Origin: Metallyticus violacea | Taxonomy: Eukaryota > Arthropoda > Insecta > Mantodea > Metallyticidae | DNA: 64,000 bases | Assembly: GCA_030762175.1 (NCBI GenBank) | Contig: CM060840.1 | Coordinates: forward strand, 41,501,501 to 41,565,500 | Direction of reading: 5' to 3' | Translations under genes and position numbers: made by a program | In this document: positions 1 through 11,644 of the stretch, one piece after another | Numbering within the stretch: the first letter of the stretch is position 1 | Layout of the letters: each line of letters begins with the position of its first letter | The notes under the pieces: model-generated | Databases searched by the model: none | The model's input: the letters and a program-made list of their open reading frames with translations, nothing else | Told to the model about the DNA's origin: nothing

Positions 1-739
1 GTTTTTGGAAAAAAGGTTGGGTTAGGATAGCTTAGGTCAGAGACAGCTCCCAACCCTTTACTTCTTTGTTTCTATGATCCTAACTTTCAGTTTTTCACGT
101 TTTATTTATTTTTATTCCTGTGTGAGAAAGGCGGAGGAAACTTTCCTCAGCCTTTTTCTTTTCAACGTTGGTGACAAATTTCGTGCATAATCATTACTTG
201 TTTAGTTTGCATCTTTGATCTTCTAACAAAAGATTAATATAAAATGAGAGCATTATTAGTGGTTAGCTTTAAGGCAATGCAAATGTTCACACCGTTTTCT
301 AATTTCCTATAAATTCTTAATGTTTTGTTCTTTTCTTGCTCATATTATTGGCTCTTTTACTCAAATATTTACCCAATTATTAAAAGAGTATAAAATAGCA
401 ATTTAAATGTTAATCTTTTTGTATGTCAACCCATATCAGTAAGTATCCTATATTGTAACATGTTGCACTTTATTTTCTCAAAAATGTGAAGATACCTCTG
501 TGTAGTTTAGTCGTAATGATAAAATTATTTTAAAATAATTAATTGTAATACTGTAATCTATAACTTGTTTGAATTAAATATTAATTTTTGTTCTATCATA
601 TATATTTATATATACGCATGTGGTAAAATATATGTACTAAAATGAAAAATAAAGTAATTCGCCAAGAACTATATACCTAATACAATAACTAAAGAAGGTA
701 ACATTAATAAATAACACACTGAAACAAGTGTAATGCGTG
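1..739. other. AT-rich non-coding stretch
   Basis: No reading frame, RNA gene or recognisable repeat was seen. The stretch is AT-rich, with short A and T runs and a small TA-rich patch near 597-613. Confidence 0.6.
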
Positions 740-810
740 GAGACAGTCCCAACAAGCTACAAGAAGAAATGGATGGGGGAGCAAAATAAGTAAGAATGCT
801 GTATTAAAAC

Positions 811-849
<39 letters not shown>
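811..849. repeat. AAT microsatellite
   Basis: About 13 perfect trinucleotide units inside repeat R2 copy A. The corresponding part of copy C (near 44780) lacks the expansion. Confidence 0.95.
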
Positions 850-1879
850 TTTCATTTGTACAAAATCGCTTTGTGCAAAAAAGTCCTTGCTATCTTCCTT
901 TCTCTAGGTCAGCTTTCAGGGACGTCATTTGGTAAAGCATCAATGAGTGATAAATTTAATGTACCATCAAATGCCTTATACTGTGATAGGGCATGAAGCG
1001 ACCGGGAAGGGAGATTGGATTTAAACAGAACATATATACATATATACATATAAAACTACTTAACGCACAGTTATCATTAAATGAAATCTTAAATTAAAAC
1101 AAATGATATTGCAAGAGGGTCTGAAATTGCCGATCAATTTACGAAACAATCAGTTAATTTATCTGGAAAGCTCAGAATCTCGATGATATTTATTAGGACC
1201 GTTTCACGAATACATTAAGTATTTAAATATAATTACCCTAAACTTGTACAAATTGTAATAATTGTATATTTATATTATGAATAATTAACTATTCAAATCA
1301 AACAAATGTCCATTGTCAGTAATGCCAATAGAGAAGAGCCAAATATGGGTTTAGAACTATTTCATGAATGCAATAAGATTAAACGTAACATATATTAGAA
1401 ATTCGCGCACAGAATATTAAAAATTGTATAAAATTCCATACTTACTTATGAAGCTACCTAATTCAGAAACAGTGATTCTGAAATAGATGAGAATTGACTA
1501 TGACAATTGCTACTGTTCGACTTACTAATGCCAGCTGAGGAAACAAAACAGAGATGACATTTTACCATTCTGAATATCGTGTTTATTAGCGAATTCCAAA
1601 GCGAATTCCATGAAGCTATAGTGATCGGACCCGTGTAAAATATGCTAACTTTTTTTTAGCGAATTTATTATTTTTAGCGTATTCTGAAGATATGTAAGCT
1701 ATTGCGGTTATAATCATGGAAAGAATTTTAATACATGTGTGTGCGTGCGTGTGTTTGTCCGTTCTCGCTCTAGAGGTTACACTTTTTGTTTTATTCTCAA
1801 CGAAACTCGGCATATAGCCATCAATTAACAAACGGATCCTCGCGTTCGTTAACCAGCAAAATTACATTAGGAGGTTAAC

Positions 1880-2235
1880 CTACATAAAATAGATTCCTAA
1901 AATCATTGAAAAAGGACTATTAGAGGAACGATTATCCTCAATTAAAAAAAACGCTCTAGCGGCATTAATAATATTTTTCGCACCAAAACTTTGTATATAA
2001 TATTTAAATAGAACAAGAAAAATAGTTTCTAAAAATCAATGAAATTTGTCCATTAGAAGTCGGGATTTACCTAAAACCCATAATTCAAAAATAGTTCTAG
2101 CGGCATCAATGTTTGTTTCTTCACAACAAAATTCGATATATAACGTTTAAATAAAATAAGAAAAATATTTTCCGAAAATAAGGGAAATTAGACTATTAGG
2201 AGCACGGATGTACTTTAAAACCGAATATTAAATAG
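1880..2235. repeat. Imperfect ~141 bp tandem repeat
   Basis: About two and a half diverged units. TCTAGCGGCAT recurs at about 1955 and 2096, followed in both by ...CACAAAA/CCAAAAC..TATATAA..TTTAAAT and then ...CCATTAGAAG / ..CTATTAGGAG. A partial unit precedes at about 1880-1953. It lies inside the TIR element, as expected for an internal subrepeat array of a non-autonomous DNA transposon. Confidence 0.65.
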
Positions 2236-2783
2236 GGCTCTTGCTTTTAATTTTCTCTATATTGTTTTAAAATAAAAGGACAAATTAACTAAGCATGTAA
2301 ATTGTATCTATAAAGATGCAAATATTTACCTAAAGCATCGTCGTGAAAATAGCAAATGTGAAATATTAATCTCATAAATGTTTGAGAATTATATTTGTAG
2401 GTAAGAGCTCTCCGAAATATCTTCAGAAAAAGTTTGCTTTGCCTTTTTTGACTGCAATAACATTTAAATTTAATTTGAAAGCAAAGGAACATTTATATAA
2501 CTTTCGACTATTTTTATTTAGTTTGTATATTGTAATTGTTTGTAAGTATTTAAGAGATTTTGGTTTATTGAAACACACGAACATATTCTTCTTCAATCAT
2601 CAATGAAACTTTCTGTTATTCCTCTCTATGTTTGTAAACGTATTGATGAGACCAAGAGCTCAGTTGACAAACTGGTTACATTTAAGAATGTTTAAAAATA
2701 CCCACACAGTACAACTTTGTCTATCAGTAGTCATATATTTCATTTAATTAATAGTATACCATTAATTTTGGGGTGTCAATCTC

Positions 2784-2784
<1 letters not shown>

Positions 2785-2851
<67 letters not shown>

Positions 2852-2927
2852 TAATAACAATAATAATAGTGATAATGATTATAATAATAATAATAACAAT
2901 AATAACAATAATAATAGTGATAATGAT

Positions 2928-2965
<38 letters not shown>

Positions 2966-2973
2966 TAATAATA
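2785..2973. repeat. Long AAT/AAC compound microsatellite
   Basis: About 190 bases of AAT units interrupted by AAC and GTGATAATG variants. A block of about 60 bases (ACAATAATAACAATAATAATAG and onward) occurs twice in tandem, at about 2847-2906 and 2895-2950, so the array has higher-order structure. Translations of this tract (poly-Ile on both strands) are artefacts. Confidence 0.95.
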
Positions 2974-3471
2974 TGGTTTTTCTTTTGCAATACTTGTTGC
3001 AAGAATTCTAACTTTGTTCCCCTAATACCACATAATAATGCAGTAACTTATTTAATTTCATTAATTAATAAGGCCTAACTTGGGTTTTATATTAATTTTT
3101 ATTAAATTCACGAGGAATTCGCTTAGTTTACGCAGCTCTAGTGTGACGGACTTTTAAAATTTATGATTACTTAAGCAAATTTGTCACACAATTTTAAAAA
3201 ATACTTAAGACTTTTGGATGAATGCACAAAAACAATTGCTAGAGTGAATATACATTAAGTTAGTTAAATGTAATCAGAGTTGAATGAAAGGACTGCCATT
3301 TCATGGATACAAAGGACATTTGCAGAATTAGTAGATGAAGATGTGGAAGCAGAATCCCGCACTTTATTTGATATTGCAGAACGATGTTTTTGATTAATCT
3401 GTATGATGCTCAGGAATCATAGTTGGGGTATAGAGTTGGCTACACTGATCAGAAGACAAATGCACTTCGCG

Positions 3472-3495
3472 CGGTAAAAGCAAATGCTTTTACCG
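3472..3495. repeat. Perfect 11 bp hairpin
   Basis: CGGTAAAAGCA and TGCTTTTACCG are exact reverse complements separated by two bases. The hairpin sits at the junction between repeat R2 copy A and the SINE fragment that follows. Copy B has no such palindrome. Confidence 0.85.
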
Positions 3496-3592
3496 AAAAA
3501 AAAATCCATCGACCTTGGTGGGGATTGAACCCACGATTTTGGGTTACACAAAGGTAAATATGGTTACCACTAGACCATCAGGACGACTGGAG
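3496..3592 (-). mobile_element. SINE A, 5' tRNA-like fragment
   Basis: On the minus strand the head reads TGGTCTAGTGGTAACC (A-box-like), then GGGTTCAATCCCC (B-box-like) and GGTCGATGGATTTTTT. This matches the heads of the SINE A copies at 15654 and 32107. Only the tRNA-like head and the first bases of the body are present. Confidence 0.8.
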
Positions 3593-3599
3593 CATTGAC

Positions 3600-5920
3600 A
3601 CGGAGTAAATTAGAGTACAGGTTTTGCATTTTAGATTCGAGACTCTGTTTTATGATTTTTTTTTTTTTCATCTTCTAGCTCTTATTGTTTTCAGCTATGT
3701 GTGTGTGTGTTCCCTATATTACTGTAATTGTGATTTTTTTGTTTTAAATGTGTTTCTTACATATATTCCAACAGTTCTAAAATTCAGGTAATGTTAAAAT
3801 GATAATAAAATTTATCTCCTCGGATCAAGAAGTAGATTGGAGTTAAGAATTATTTCTTTATGAGCTTATGTAAAACTACATAAAATTGCAGCTAGCTATC
3901 GCGTGTTCCTACCAGTTTGGTTCTCGCCTGTAACTTGGTCCTCGTACCTTGCACGATCGAGGTCAGTGGCCACTAGAAAACGGTGAAGTGATAGGGTCCA
4001 ATGGCGAGCCACAGGCTGGTGGATGAATCGTGCAGATAGGTATCTGGTAGAAGACCCGCGGCGGCAGAAAAATATTCATGCTTGTTCATCTGGTTTTTTG
4101 TTATTTCTTGGCGAGTTAAGGCGTTCTTTATTTTTTTGTTTGCTCGAAACAAGGAGGCTGGAACGAGAAGACGAGAGTGCCCATAAAAGCGACCTTGTAT
4201 TGCAGTAGTAATTAGGATGACTGTACCGTCAGCCTCCAGCTAATGTGTAAAAAAGCAGACGTTTCCACCAGGATGATTTAGACTCGAGACATCTCTGTTA
4301 TCTTGGCCCGAAGCCCTTTTGAGTTATAAGGAAAAAAAAAAAAGCGGAAATGCTCGGGGCGCAATATTTTATTATTAATTCCCCTTTAGTCATTAACAAA
4401 AGCTCTTGATAACGGAACGACGGTCTTTTTATTTTTTCCGCCTCTCACGTAGTTTCTTCCAGAAGAAGAAAACTCATTTTATAATTATAACCAAAGAACT
4501 TGTAGAGCTACAAACTACAACCTCTTACTTCATTATCTGCCTGTTTTTCTTTTGTTCCCTTTTGCCTGTAATAGCCACGTGTCCTTTTCTTGGGTTTTCA
4601 ACTTATTTTAAAGTAGACGAAGAAAGAAAATACTCTAGCTTATTCTCTTGTAAATGGAACTTTTGCCATTTGCGGCTTTCATGCGCGGTACTGTGGTCAT
4701 TAAAAGTTTTTCTGAAAGTATGAAACTTGTTTAAATTCATTCTAGTGTCCCTTTTCATAATACTGTTTCTTTTCTTTTAATGCATACTGTGCTTATGTTT
4801 TCTCATTCGCGAATGTTGAGGGCTAGGCTTTGCATGCACTAATTTTAATTCAGATCTCTCTAGAAAAGAATGAAGTTTCCACGACAGACATATTTGGAAT
4901 GTTGTATTTTTTTTAAACGTAGGCTAAAGTAAAATACTATAAGTATTACCAGATATACGGAAATGTGCTATACTAACTTTAGCCGTAGTGAACTAACCTA
5001 TGGTGTACTGCACGATGTTGAGTGAGGGACTCGTTGACAGCACACTGTGATAACTAGCTTTATCCTCAATTAATAATGAAACTGGTAGAAGGTTAGGATT
5101 CCATTTGAATCCCAGTTTTCTTATTTGGAGTCTGAGGTGTTATCTTCCACTTTCTATCAATTATACTCTTGAGCTTAATGAATGTAGGCATGGTTTTCCT
5201 AACGGTATAAAATTCACAAACTAAACGTCATTTAAATGCATCTGCCTCTATTTTTTATTTCCTTTTGCTTGATTTTCCTTTAGGTGTAGAAGAATCGAAA
5301 CGTTTTTTAGTTTTGATAGCATCCATGCCTTCTTTCATTACTTATTTTGTTGACACACGGATATCTGTGTTAGCTGGATGAGTAGCTTTATGTGGTATCT
5401 ATTAAATACCGAGTAATATTAAGTGTAATTTCACGAGACTGACGGCTCAGGGACGTTTTGCTTACTTCCACACAAATTGGAATGAAACCTAACACGTTAA
5501 TTCACACAGATTATCATTATCATCAGTAAAATGTTTTACCATTTTTCTTGATACTAATATTTACCTAGATAATTGCATTCTCTTTATAAAATGAAACACA
5601 ATTCACTAACGGAAAGTTGTCATAGAAAAGAACAAATGAGTCAATTTTTTCTTTAAATTCTTTTAGAAATATGGAAAACAATTATACAAAAATTCATTTC
5701 TCATAGCTTGTTGACTCCTTACACAAAAAGTTCATTATTTTATTAAATTCAATTTTCAAAATATGATTTTGATAGTCACGCTGTTACACAAGTAAATGTT
5801 CATAAAACAACTTTTAAAATAGTAAAAATAGCACATTACAAATCATAATTATTAATTTATAACAAAAAACAGTAAATGGCAACCAGGAAAAGAAGGAAAG
5901 AAAACAATTTAAAATAATGG
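3600..5920. other. Non-coding; GC-richer block at 3890-4330
   Basis: Most of this is AT-rich with no feature. Positions 3890-4330 are clearly richer in G+C and contain a 61-codon frame (4023-4208) that resembles no family I know. Nothing marks it as an exon with confidence. It may be an old repeat or a conserved non-coding block. Confidence 0.4.
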
Positions 5921-5939
5921 TGCTCCCCCCCCCCCTTCA

Positions 5940-8390
5940 TGTACATTGCTTTGATCAAGTTCTTTTGGCTTCAATATTAGTTTTCAGTTTACCTTTTTGG
6001 GCAATGAATCTGTCCCTGTACATTTTGTGACTAATCCAATACTAAAGTAGAATCATAAATAGCTTATTCTAGCCTAGGGTGTATAATATTATACGATGGT
6101 TTGTCACAGCAAAATTAAAACCTGCATGACATTTTTAAATAAAATTTGAATTTTTATGAAACCGTTCAAGAAAGAAAAGCATATTATTTTTCTTCTTAGG
6201 AACAATACCTGAGAAGGAAAGTATTAAGTTTCTCTTAAGCGTGTATACAGGAAGTTCATTTAATGTCTAATACCACTAATATAAACTTAATATTGAATAA
6301 ATCCTCCAACTAGCTGAAGTTTATTCGTAAACTTGTGGTTAATGATTTCCTCACTTTAGTTTTTGGGAAAGAAAAAACAATAACAAAACATGTTCAAGCA
6401 CATGGTTTATTTTAAAAAATATTTTAACGTTATTTTTATTGATTTAATGGAACGTATTTGTAAGTGCTGTATGTTTTTATTCAGGTAGAAGTATAAACAT
6501 TATAAAACAGTTTTATTATGTTGCCTAATTCTCAGTAAAGCTATAAGTATTCAAGATTTATTCAGATTAGAATTATAAACAATGAATCTACGGTGGTATC
6601 AGCATCAATTAACAAATAAATCTGTGTTAATGTTGCTGTTTTATTTTTCCTCACAAGGTAGGTTTTAAAATTTTGGGAAATGATAAAAATATGGTGTTTA
6701 TTCACAAAACTTATTGAGCACTCCATGTGGCTCATAACAACACTTTATTAAAAACAATCAGAAAATGTGACGCTGAGATTTATGATGCTAAAGGGCCTAC
6801 CAAAACTCAAGCATTTGAGTTTTGTAAAAAGATACCAAGACAAAAAAAATCATAGCTTATGCCTGTATATAACCATTATAAATCGCCACACTAGGTTATA
6901 TGAATACCGACCGAATTTTTTGGCTCAAATTATGTTCAACACATTTGGAAAATACTAAACATAAAAAATAATGTAGTAAAATGAAGTTGCAGAAACAGTG
7001 AAAAAAATGGAGTTCTAGAATATATAGGGAAAATTAAGAATAAATGTGCACTATTGGAAAAACTTCACTCTGCAGAGTAGGTACTTATGAATGAAAAATA
7101 TATTGTATATAACTGAAAACATGCCAAATGCGTAATCATGGGGGTCAGAAATCAAGCATATTTCTATATTTTAAAGCTTTGCCTAAGGGATGATTCTGAT
7201 CATAAACTGTTCTTAAATTAGATGAAAATAGAGGAGTTTGGATCAAAATACTTATTGGAACTTTTGAAAAAAAAATACAATAATAATATTTTAAATTATT
7301 ATTGCATAAAATTTAATCATTCTTTATGTTCCTTCAAATACACTCGGTTCTCTTTAATGTAACAAATTGTTCAGCAGTCGCTTTAAAATCAGGTTTTACT
7401 CTCTGCATCTGCTAACAAAATAGAGATGAAGTATTCTAAAACATTTCCAGCTCTTTATGTCGGTACTTTTTGAATAATGGTATTCGAGTGGTGGTATCCC
7501 TGTCTGACAATGATTAAAACATATTTTAAACGATCAGGAATTAACTTAACTGACACGAGAAAACCATAGATTAAGAAGTCACGTCAGCAAAGTCTGCAAG
7601 GACTTAACAGATTAAGGGAATAATTTTAGAGATAAATACTAGGTAGATTGCATATTAATGGCTAAGCCTTTTGAGATTATCTGCACGCAAATGAACACGT
7701 GTGGCAGCTTTTTTCCCATTGTTACTGAATAGACGTGATGTTATTATAAAAATTTTGTATTCAAGTCAAGGCTCACTTGTCCCGACTGTTAAAAGAGAAT
7801 GATTGTTTTAAAGTTGCGAAAACACATACTCAGAAACAAAAACAGATAAGGGTGGAAGTTTCTGAATCAAACTAAAAGCACAGTAATGAACATTGCGACT
7901 AAGACTGAACTAATAAATTGTTTTGTGGAATTTTACTTTAACCTTCCTCAAAGTTTTTATTTCTATTGATATTCCCCTGGTTCTGAAGTGAAGAAATAAT
8001 TTTTGAAGAAAAACCACAGGAAAAAAATATTTGAGAAGTCCAAAAATCTGCAGTTTGATGTTCGAAAGTATGAATTTTACCATATATCTTTTGACTATGT
8101 GCACATTTACCAACCTTTTAATGTAATATATTGTTAATCTTGGTACAAGCTTGGGAAAAAGTTCCTAATATCGTCAGAAGATTTTTGTTGTGTCATGTTC
8201 TTTATAAAAAGAGTAATTGCCTCATTGCAATCTGTTTAAATTTTTTAAAGTTTTACTTTCGCTACTCCAGTTAATCAAAATGGTAAATGAATAAATACAA
8301 CTTATTGATAACAGATGCTTATTACACTTCCTATTATGTAAACACATCTTTTTGAAAGTAAGCCTTTAGTGCACAGTGAACAATAAATAA
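5940..8390. other. AT-rich non-coding stretch
   Basis: No gene, RNA or repeat family was recognised over 2.4 kb. A 10-base C run lies just before it at 5927-5936. Confidence 0.5.
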
Positions 8391-8394
8391 CATA

Positions 8395-9066
8395 CAGAGT
8401 CTACTCAAAAAATAAGAGAACGTTTTAATTTTGAGCTTACCTGCATCTTACAGAGTTTTGTTTCTCTCGAAATAATATAACTCTTTATTGATTTACATCT
8501 CCCAAAGGCCTTTGAGGTTCTGAAAGCAGTCCTGATATTCGTTTTTCGAGATTTTGCAAAGTTCTGTCTGCGAATTTTTGTTTTATTCCTTCAATTGAAC
8601 CGAATTTTTGTGCTTTAATCCTAGATTTCAGATTTGGAAATAAAAATAGGTTCGCATGTTCTAAATCAGGAGAGTATTGAGGGTAGCGAATAACAGTATT
8701 TTTTTTTTTTTTTTTGGCACGAAAGTTCACAAATAAGCAATGATTTTTGCGTTGGTGCGTTATCGTACTGCAGGATCCATGAATTGTCTCTTCACAATCT
8801 GGACCCTTTCCATCTGATGTTTTCTCAAAGATGTCTGAGCACGTCTTGGTAATCCTAAGATTTGCAGTTTGACCTTCCGGCAGAAATTCATGATGAACAC
8901 TCTGGATATTATCAACAACACTTTGACATAGAACCACCTAATGAGTTCGGTGAAGATTCTCCAACACATTGTGATGGCTGGACTTTCTTCTAAACATTGT
9001 AACCGTAAACCCATATTTCATCACCAGTGATATTTCCATTCATAAAAGCTGTATCGTCATTAAAAC
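8395..9066 (-). pseudogene. Mariner transposase pseudogene, 5'-truncated
   Basis: Mariner transposases cut and paste DNA at TA sites through a DD34D active site. On the minus strand the order is: AFMNGNITGDEIWVYGYN near 9066-9010 (first catalytic Asp in TGDE), HHEFLPEGQT near 8895, YDNAP near 8770 (second Asp), YSPDL near 8665 (third Asp), then a C-terminal region with DCFQNL. Several frameshifts, including one at a long T run (8699-8716), break the frame. The N-terminal DNA-binding half is missing. A mariner-like 3' terminal repeat lies at 8395-8432, next to a TA at 8393-8394. The EGQT and VYGYN motifs suggest the mauritiana-type branch. It is inactive. Confidence 0.85.
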
Positions 9067-9180
9067 AACTCAAGAGAGCCGAGGATGGATTTTGTTGCAA
9101 TACAATGCATACCATACTTTTCTATCAAGATTTCTGACAAAAATGTTACCCTCTTCGGTAATTCCTCAAACAGAAACTCT

Positions 9181-9620
9181 GGTGAAAGTGGACTGAGAAT
9201 TTGTCCTTTATTTGGAGAGGAAAAATCGTGGTCACACGTCCTGTATTGAGGCGTGGAGGGCTGCCGACTTCCTTTACTGACTCTAGTAGAGGGCAAGGGC
9301 TATGCTGGAAGGCATGGATGAGGAGCAGGTCAGTAAAGGCTAGAAACTGGGTACAGTGGAGGGGGTAACTAAACTCAATCAAATATGTATAATATACAGT
9401 TATGATATTGACATGTTGAGGGTTCATGTTCTGGATGTTAATATTCAGCTAATATTGGGATTATTATTTCATTATTTTAACTACGTTAAACAACGAGGAA
9501 TAGCTTATTTACTAATTTCATTTAAGAAATGTATTATGAAAGGCAGGTGTAACCTTGCAAAGATTGTAAAGATAATATCATATATTCTAATTTGAATAAG
9601 TACCCTACACTTTCATTTAA
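9181..9620 (+). repeat. Interspersed repeat R1, copy 1 (empty SINE site)
   Basis: This block aligns in the same orientation with 15565-16415. Shared landmarks are AATCGTGGTCACAC at 9223, GAGGGCAAGGGC..TG near 9290, AACTAAACT near 9366, ATTATTATTTCATTATTTTAAC near 9457 and TATTATGAAAGGCA near 9530. The second copy carries a SINE that is absent here; the intact target GTATTGAGGCGTG is at 9243-9255. The frames inside it (for example 9060-9427 minus) do not match known proteins. The two copies lie about 6 kb apart in direct orientation, but no gag-pol lies between them, so they are not obvious LTRs. Confidence 0.75.
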
Positions 9621-10438
9621 TTTCTCAAACAGTCGAGAACGATGTCGATTTTTATGGGTGATCTCATGAATGACGACATAAGCATCGTCAGTTGATGCCA
9701 ATGGGCGTTCGGAACGCGGATATTTAACTACGGACTCCTGACCTCTTTTAGATCACATATGCCACTCATAGTACTCAGTACGACTTAAACAATCATCTCT
9801 ATGCGCTTCTTTTATCACCTCACGAATCTCGGTAAAGAGTTTATGAAGTTTCACGCAAAATTTAATGTTAATGCATCTCTCATGATAACCCTCATCTAAA
9901 TAATTGCAGAATGCCCACAACACCCTTGCAAAGAAAGTAGTGTGGAACTCGACTGAAATAAGATAGAACTTCCCGGCAAATAGAAGGCCTCTCGCTAAGC
10001 TTAGGGCAAATTAGGGCTGCAAACCCCCCCTTTTTTGTCAACGATAATACTTAGCTCAGAATTTTTAAATACTGGATATTTTTAAAGAGACCTCGTTTTT
10101 ATAGTTTTCAGATTTAGCTAAACACTGTAAAAGACGCGTATAATAAAATAAAAGAACACAGAAAAAGATAAGACTAATTTTAGGATAATCTAGTAACAAG
10201 TAGTTCAAAGGTTTCAGATTATACTCAGTGTCTTTGGAGTATAGAAATATTCTTAAATAGAGAAGTAAACTAACTGAGGTCATATTGAAGTTTAGAGTTT
10301 ACATGTTTTGTTACAACAAAACAGATACCAGTAATAAGATTGAGACAAGATGCTGCATATTAGCTACATTAATGTTTATATAGATATAAGATGTTAAAGA
10401 GCAAAAATATGCCTTATATGGTAAATAGAAGTGGTAGC
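9621..10438. other. Non-coding stretch
   Basis: No gene or recognised repeat. Positions 9640-10030 are slightly richer in G+C, with no coherent frame. Confidence 0.4.
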
Positions 10439-10449
10439 AAAAGAAATGT

Positions 10450-10764
10450 TTTTTTTTTTTTTTTTTTTTTTTTTGAGTAGTGTTTAACGCCCGTTTTTAC
10501 TATTGAGGCACCACAGGCGGTGGACACTGATGATACATGAGATGAAATGATAAATTGGGAAAGGATATTTTTTTTTTAAGGAAGGAAGCGTTCCAGGCCT
10601 AAGTTTAGGTACCTCCTCGACATTTGCCAGTTATGAAGACTGAGGAAAACCTGGAAAAAACCCCAGTCAGGGAGGACGGTCCTGGCGGGATTCGAACCGC
10701 GGACCTCCCGCTCACGAGTCCGTGCCTTAACGACCTCGGCCACCCGTGGCGGTAAAAAAAAAAA
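10450..10764 (-). mobile_element. SINE B, full-length, with TSDs
   Basis: On the minus strand a tRNA-Ser/Leu-like head (GTGGCCGAGGTCGTTAAGGC, then GGTTCGAATCCCG near 10690) leads into a body with TTTTCCTCAGTC, GGAGGTACCT and TGCCTCAATAG, and ends in GGGCGTTAAACACTACTC plus a long A tail (the T run at 10449-10474). AAAAGAAATGT flanks it directly at 10439-10449 and 10765-10775. The poly-A tail and 11-base duplication are typical of LINE-driven retroposition, and the internal A and B boxes would drive RNA polymerase III transcription. Other copies are at 13529 and 63540. Confidence 0.9.
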
Positions 10765-10775
10765 AAAAGAAATGT

Positions 10776-11640
10776 GAGCTACCCTTAAAGCATGGCTGCA
10801 CACGTTTATGTGGATGAACCGTATGGCATCATAAACCTCATATGTCAGACACATCACTTCATATCGCTTTGGAAACCAGAAAGGGACAGTTCACTCCCGC
10901 CCAGTGAAGGGTTTTGGGTGTCAAAGTAACCCAAACAACACTCCCGAATGCGGAGTAAAGAGTCGCTGAAGAAGATGGAGATACAAGCTCAGAATTGCAC
11001 AGAGATTAATGAGGAATATCCACTAGCTGGATGTCATGATGGTAGACAGCTATTAAGACAAAAAATGTGAAATGAAGGTTTAGATGAGGGAATGGGAGAA
11101 CTAAGTGGCAGTGTGTTGGTGAAATGAAATTGTGAAAACAGAGATTCCTAAAATATTTGATAACCCCTACTCTGTTAATCATAATTGCTGCTAGCAGCAC
11201 CAAGATTCGTACGTACATACCTAGTGCTTTAGTAAAAGTAGCTATGAATCTGAAATATAACTGAATAAATTCAAAATAAAAAATTATAAAAAAATAAAAA
11301 ATAAAACACTTGCAGATACCAATGTATTTTCTTATGTTATAGCTTCAAATTATCTCTAAATACTTTATACTATAGTAAAACACCTTGAACAATGTTGCTT
11401 TTAGTATGTAAGTTGTGATTTAAGGTATCAAAGAGACTATGACAACACACAAAGCATTTACAAAAAATTAGCAAAATCCGAAGACTAGGCAATTTGTGCA
11501 TTACCTATCGTTCCTAAATCCCATCTTATCTTCAATTAATACATTTTATACTTTCGGATATCAGTTTGAGTCTATCATTTCCTTTATTATATAAACATGA
11601 ATATTTAATTACATTTCATAATGATATCATTTTACCTGTA
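10776..11640. other. Non-coding stretch
   Basis: No convincing gene or repeat. Positions 10860-11000 are a little richer in G+C, and the rest is AT-rich. Confidence 0.4.
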
Positions 11641-11644
11641 GGGT

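Larger units (their letters stand above)
1586..3125. mobile_element. 1.5 kb non-autonomous TIR element in R2
   Basis: The inserted block is bounded by a perfect short inverted repeat: GCGAATTCC at 1589-1597 and GGAATTCGC at 3114-3122. TTA flanks both sides (1586-1588 and 3123-3125). Copy B of R2 shows one TTATTA-containing site at the equivalent position near 41771, which supports TTA as the target-site duplication. The motif AGCGAATT recurs just inside the left end near 1599 and 1658. No transposase was seen. A TTA duplication recalls PIF/Harbinger elements, but the ends do not identify the superfamily. A 5-base GTTTA duplication (1581-1585 and 3126-3130) is an alternative reading that fits the empty site less well. 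Confidence 0.6.
740..3475 (+). repeat. Interspersed repeat R2, copy A (split)
   Basis: This copy falls into three parts that match other places in the window. Positions 740-1050 resemble 44725-45015, sharing for example an AAGGGAGA...TTTAACAGAACAT block near 1012-1045. Positions 1115-1580 resemble 41326-41775; the strongest anchor is a 20-base identical stretch at 1115-1134. Positions 3200-3475 resemble 41845-42000, with a 26-base identical anchor at 3425-3450. The last two parts are contiguous in the second copy but are separated here by a 1.5 kb insert. No coding potential was seen, so this is probably a non-autonomous or non-coding repeat of unknown class. Confidence 0.7.

Noticed and set aside
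2748..3078. Poly-Ile frames of 84 and 101 codons on both strands
   Set aside because: They are translations of the AAT microsatellite.
4406..4723. 105-codon plus-strand frame
   Set aside because: Phe/Leu/Ser-rich translation of AT- and CT-rich DNA with no domain or splice support.
9060..9427. 78- and 93-codon minus frames
   Set aside because: They lie inside repeat R1. Weak similarity to a frame at 15384-15623 reflects the repeated DNA, not a conserved protein.
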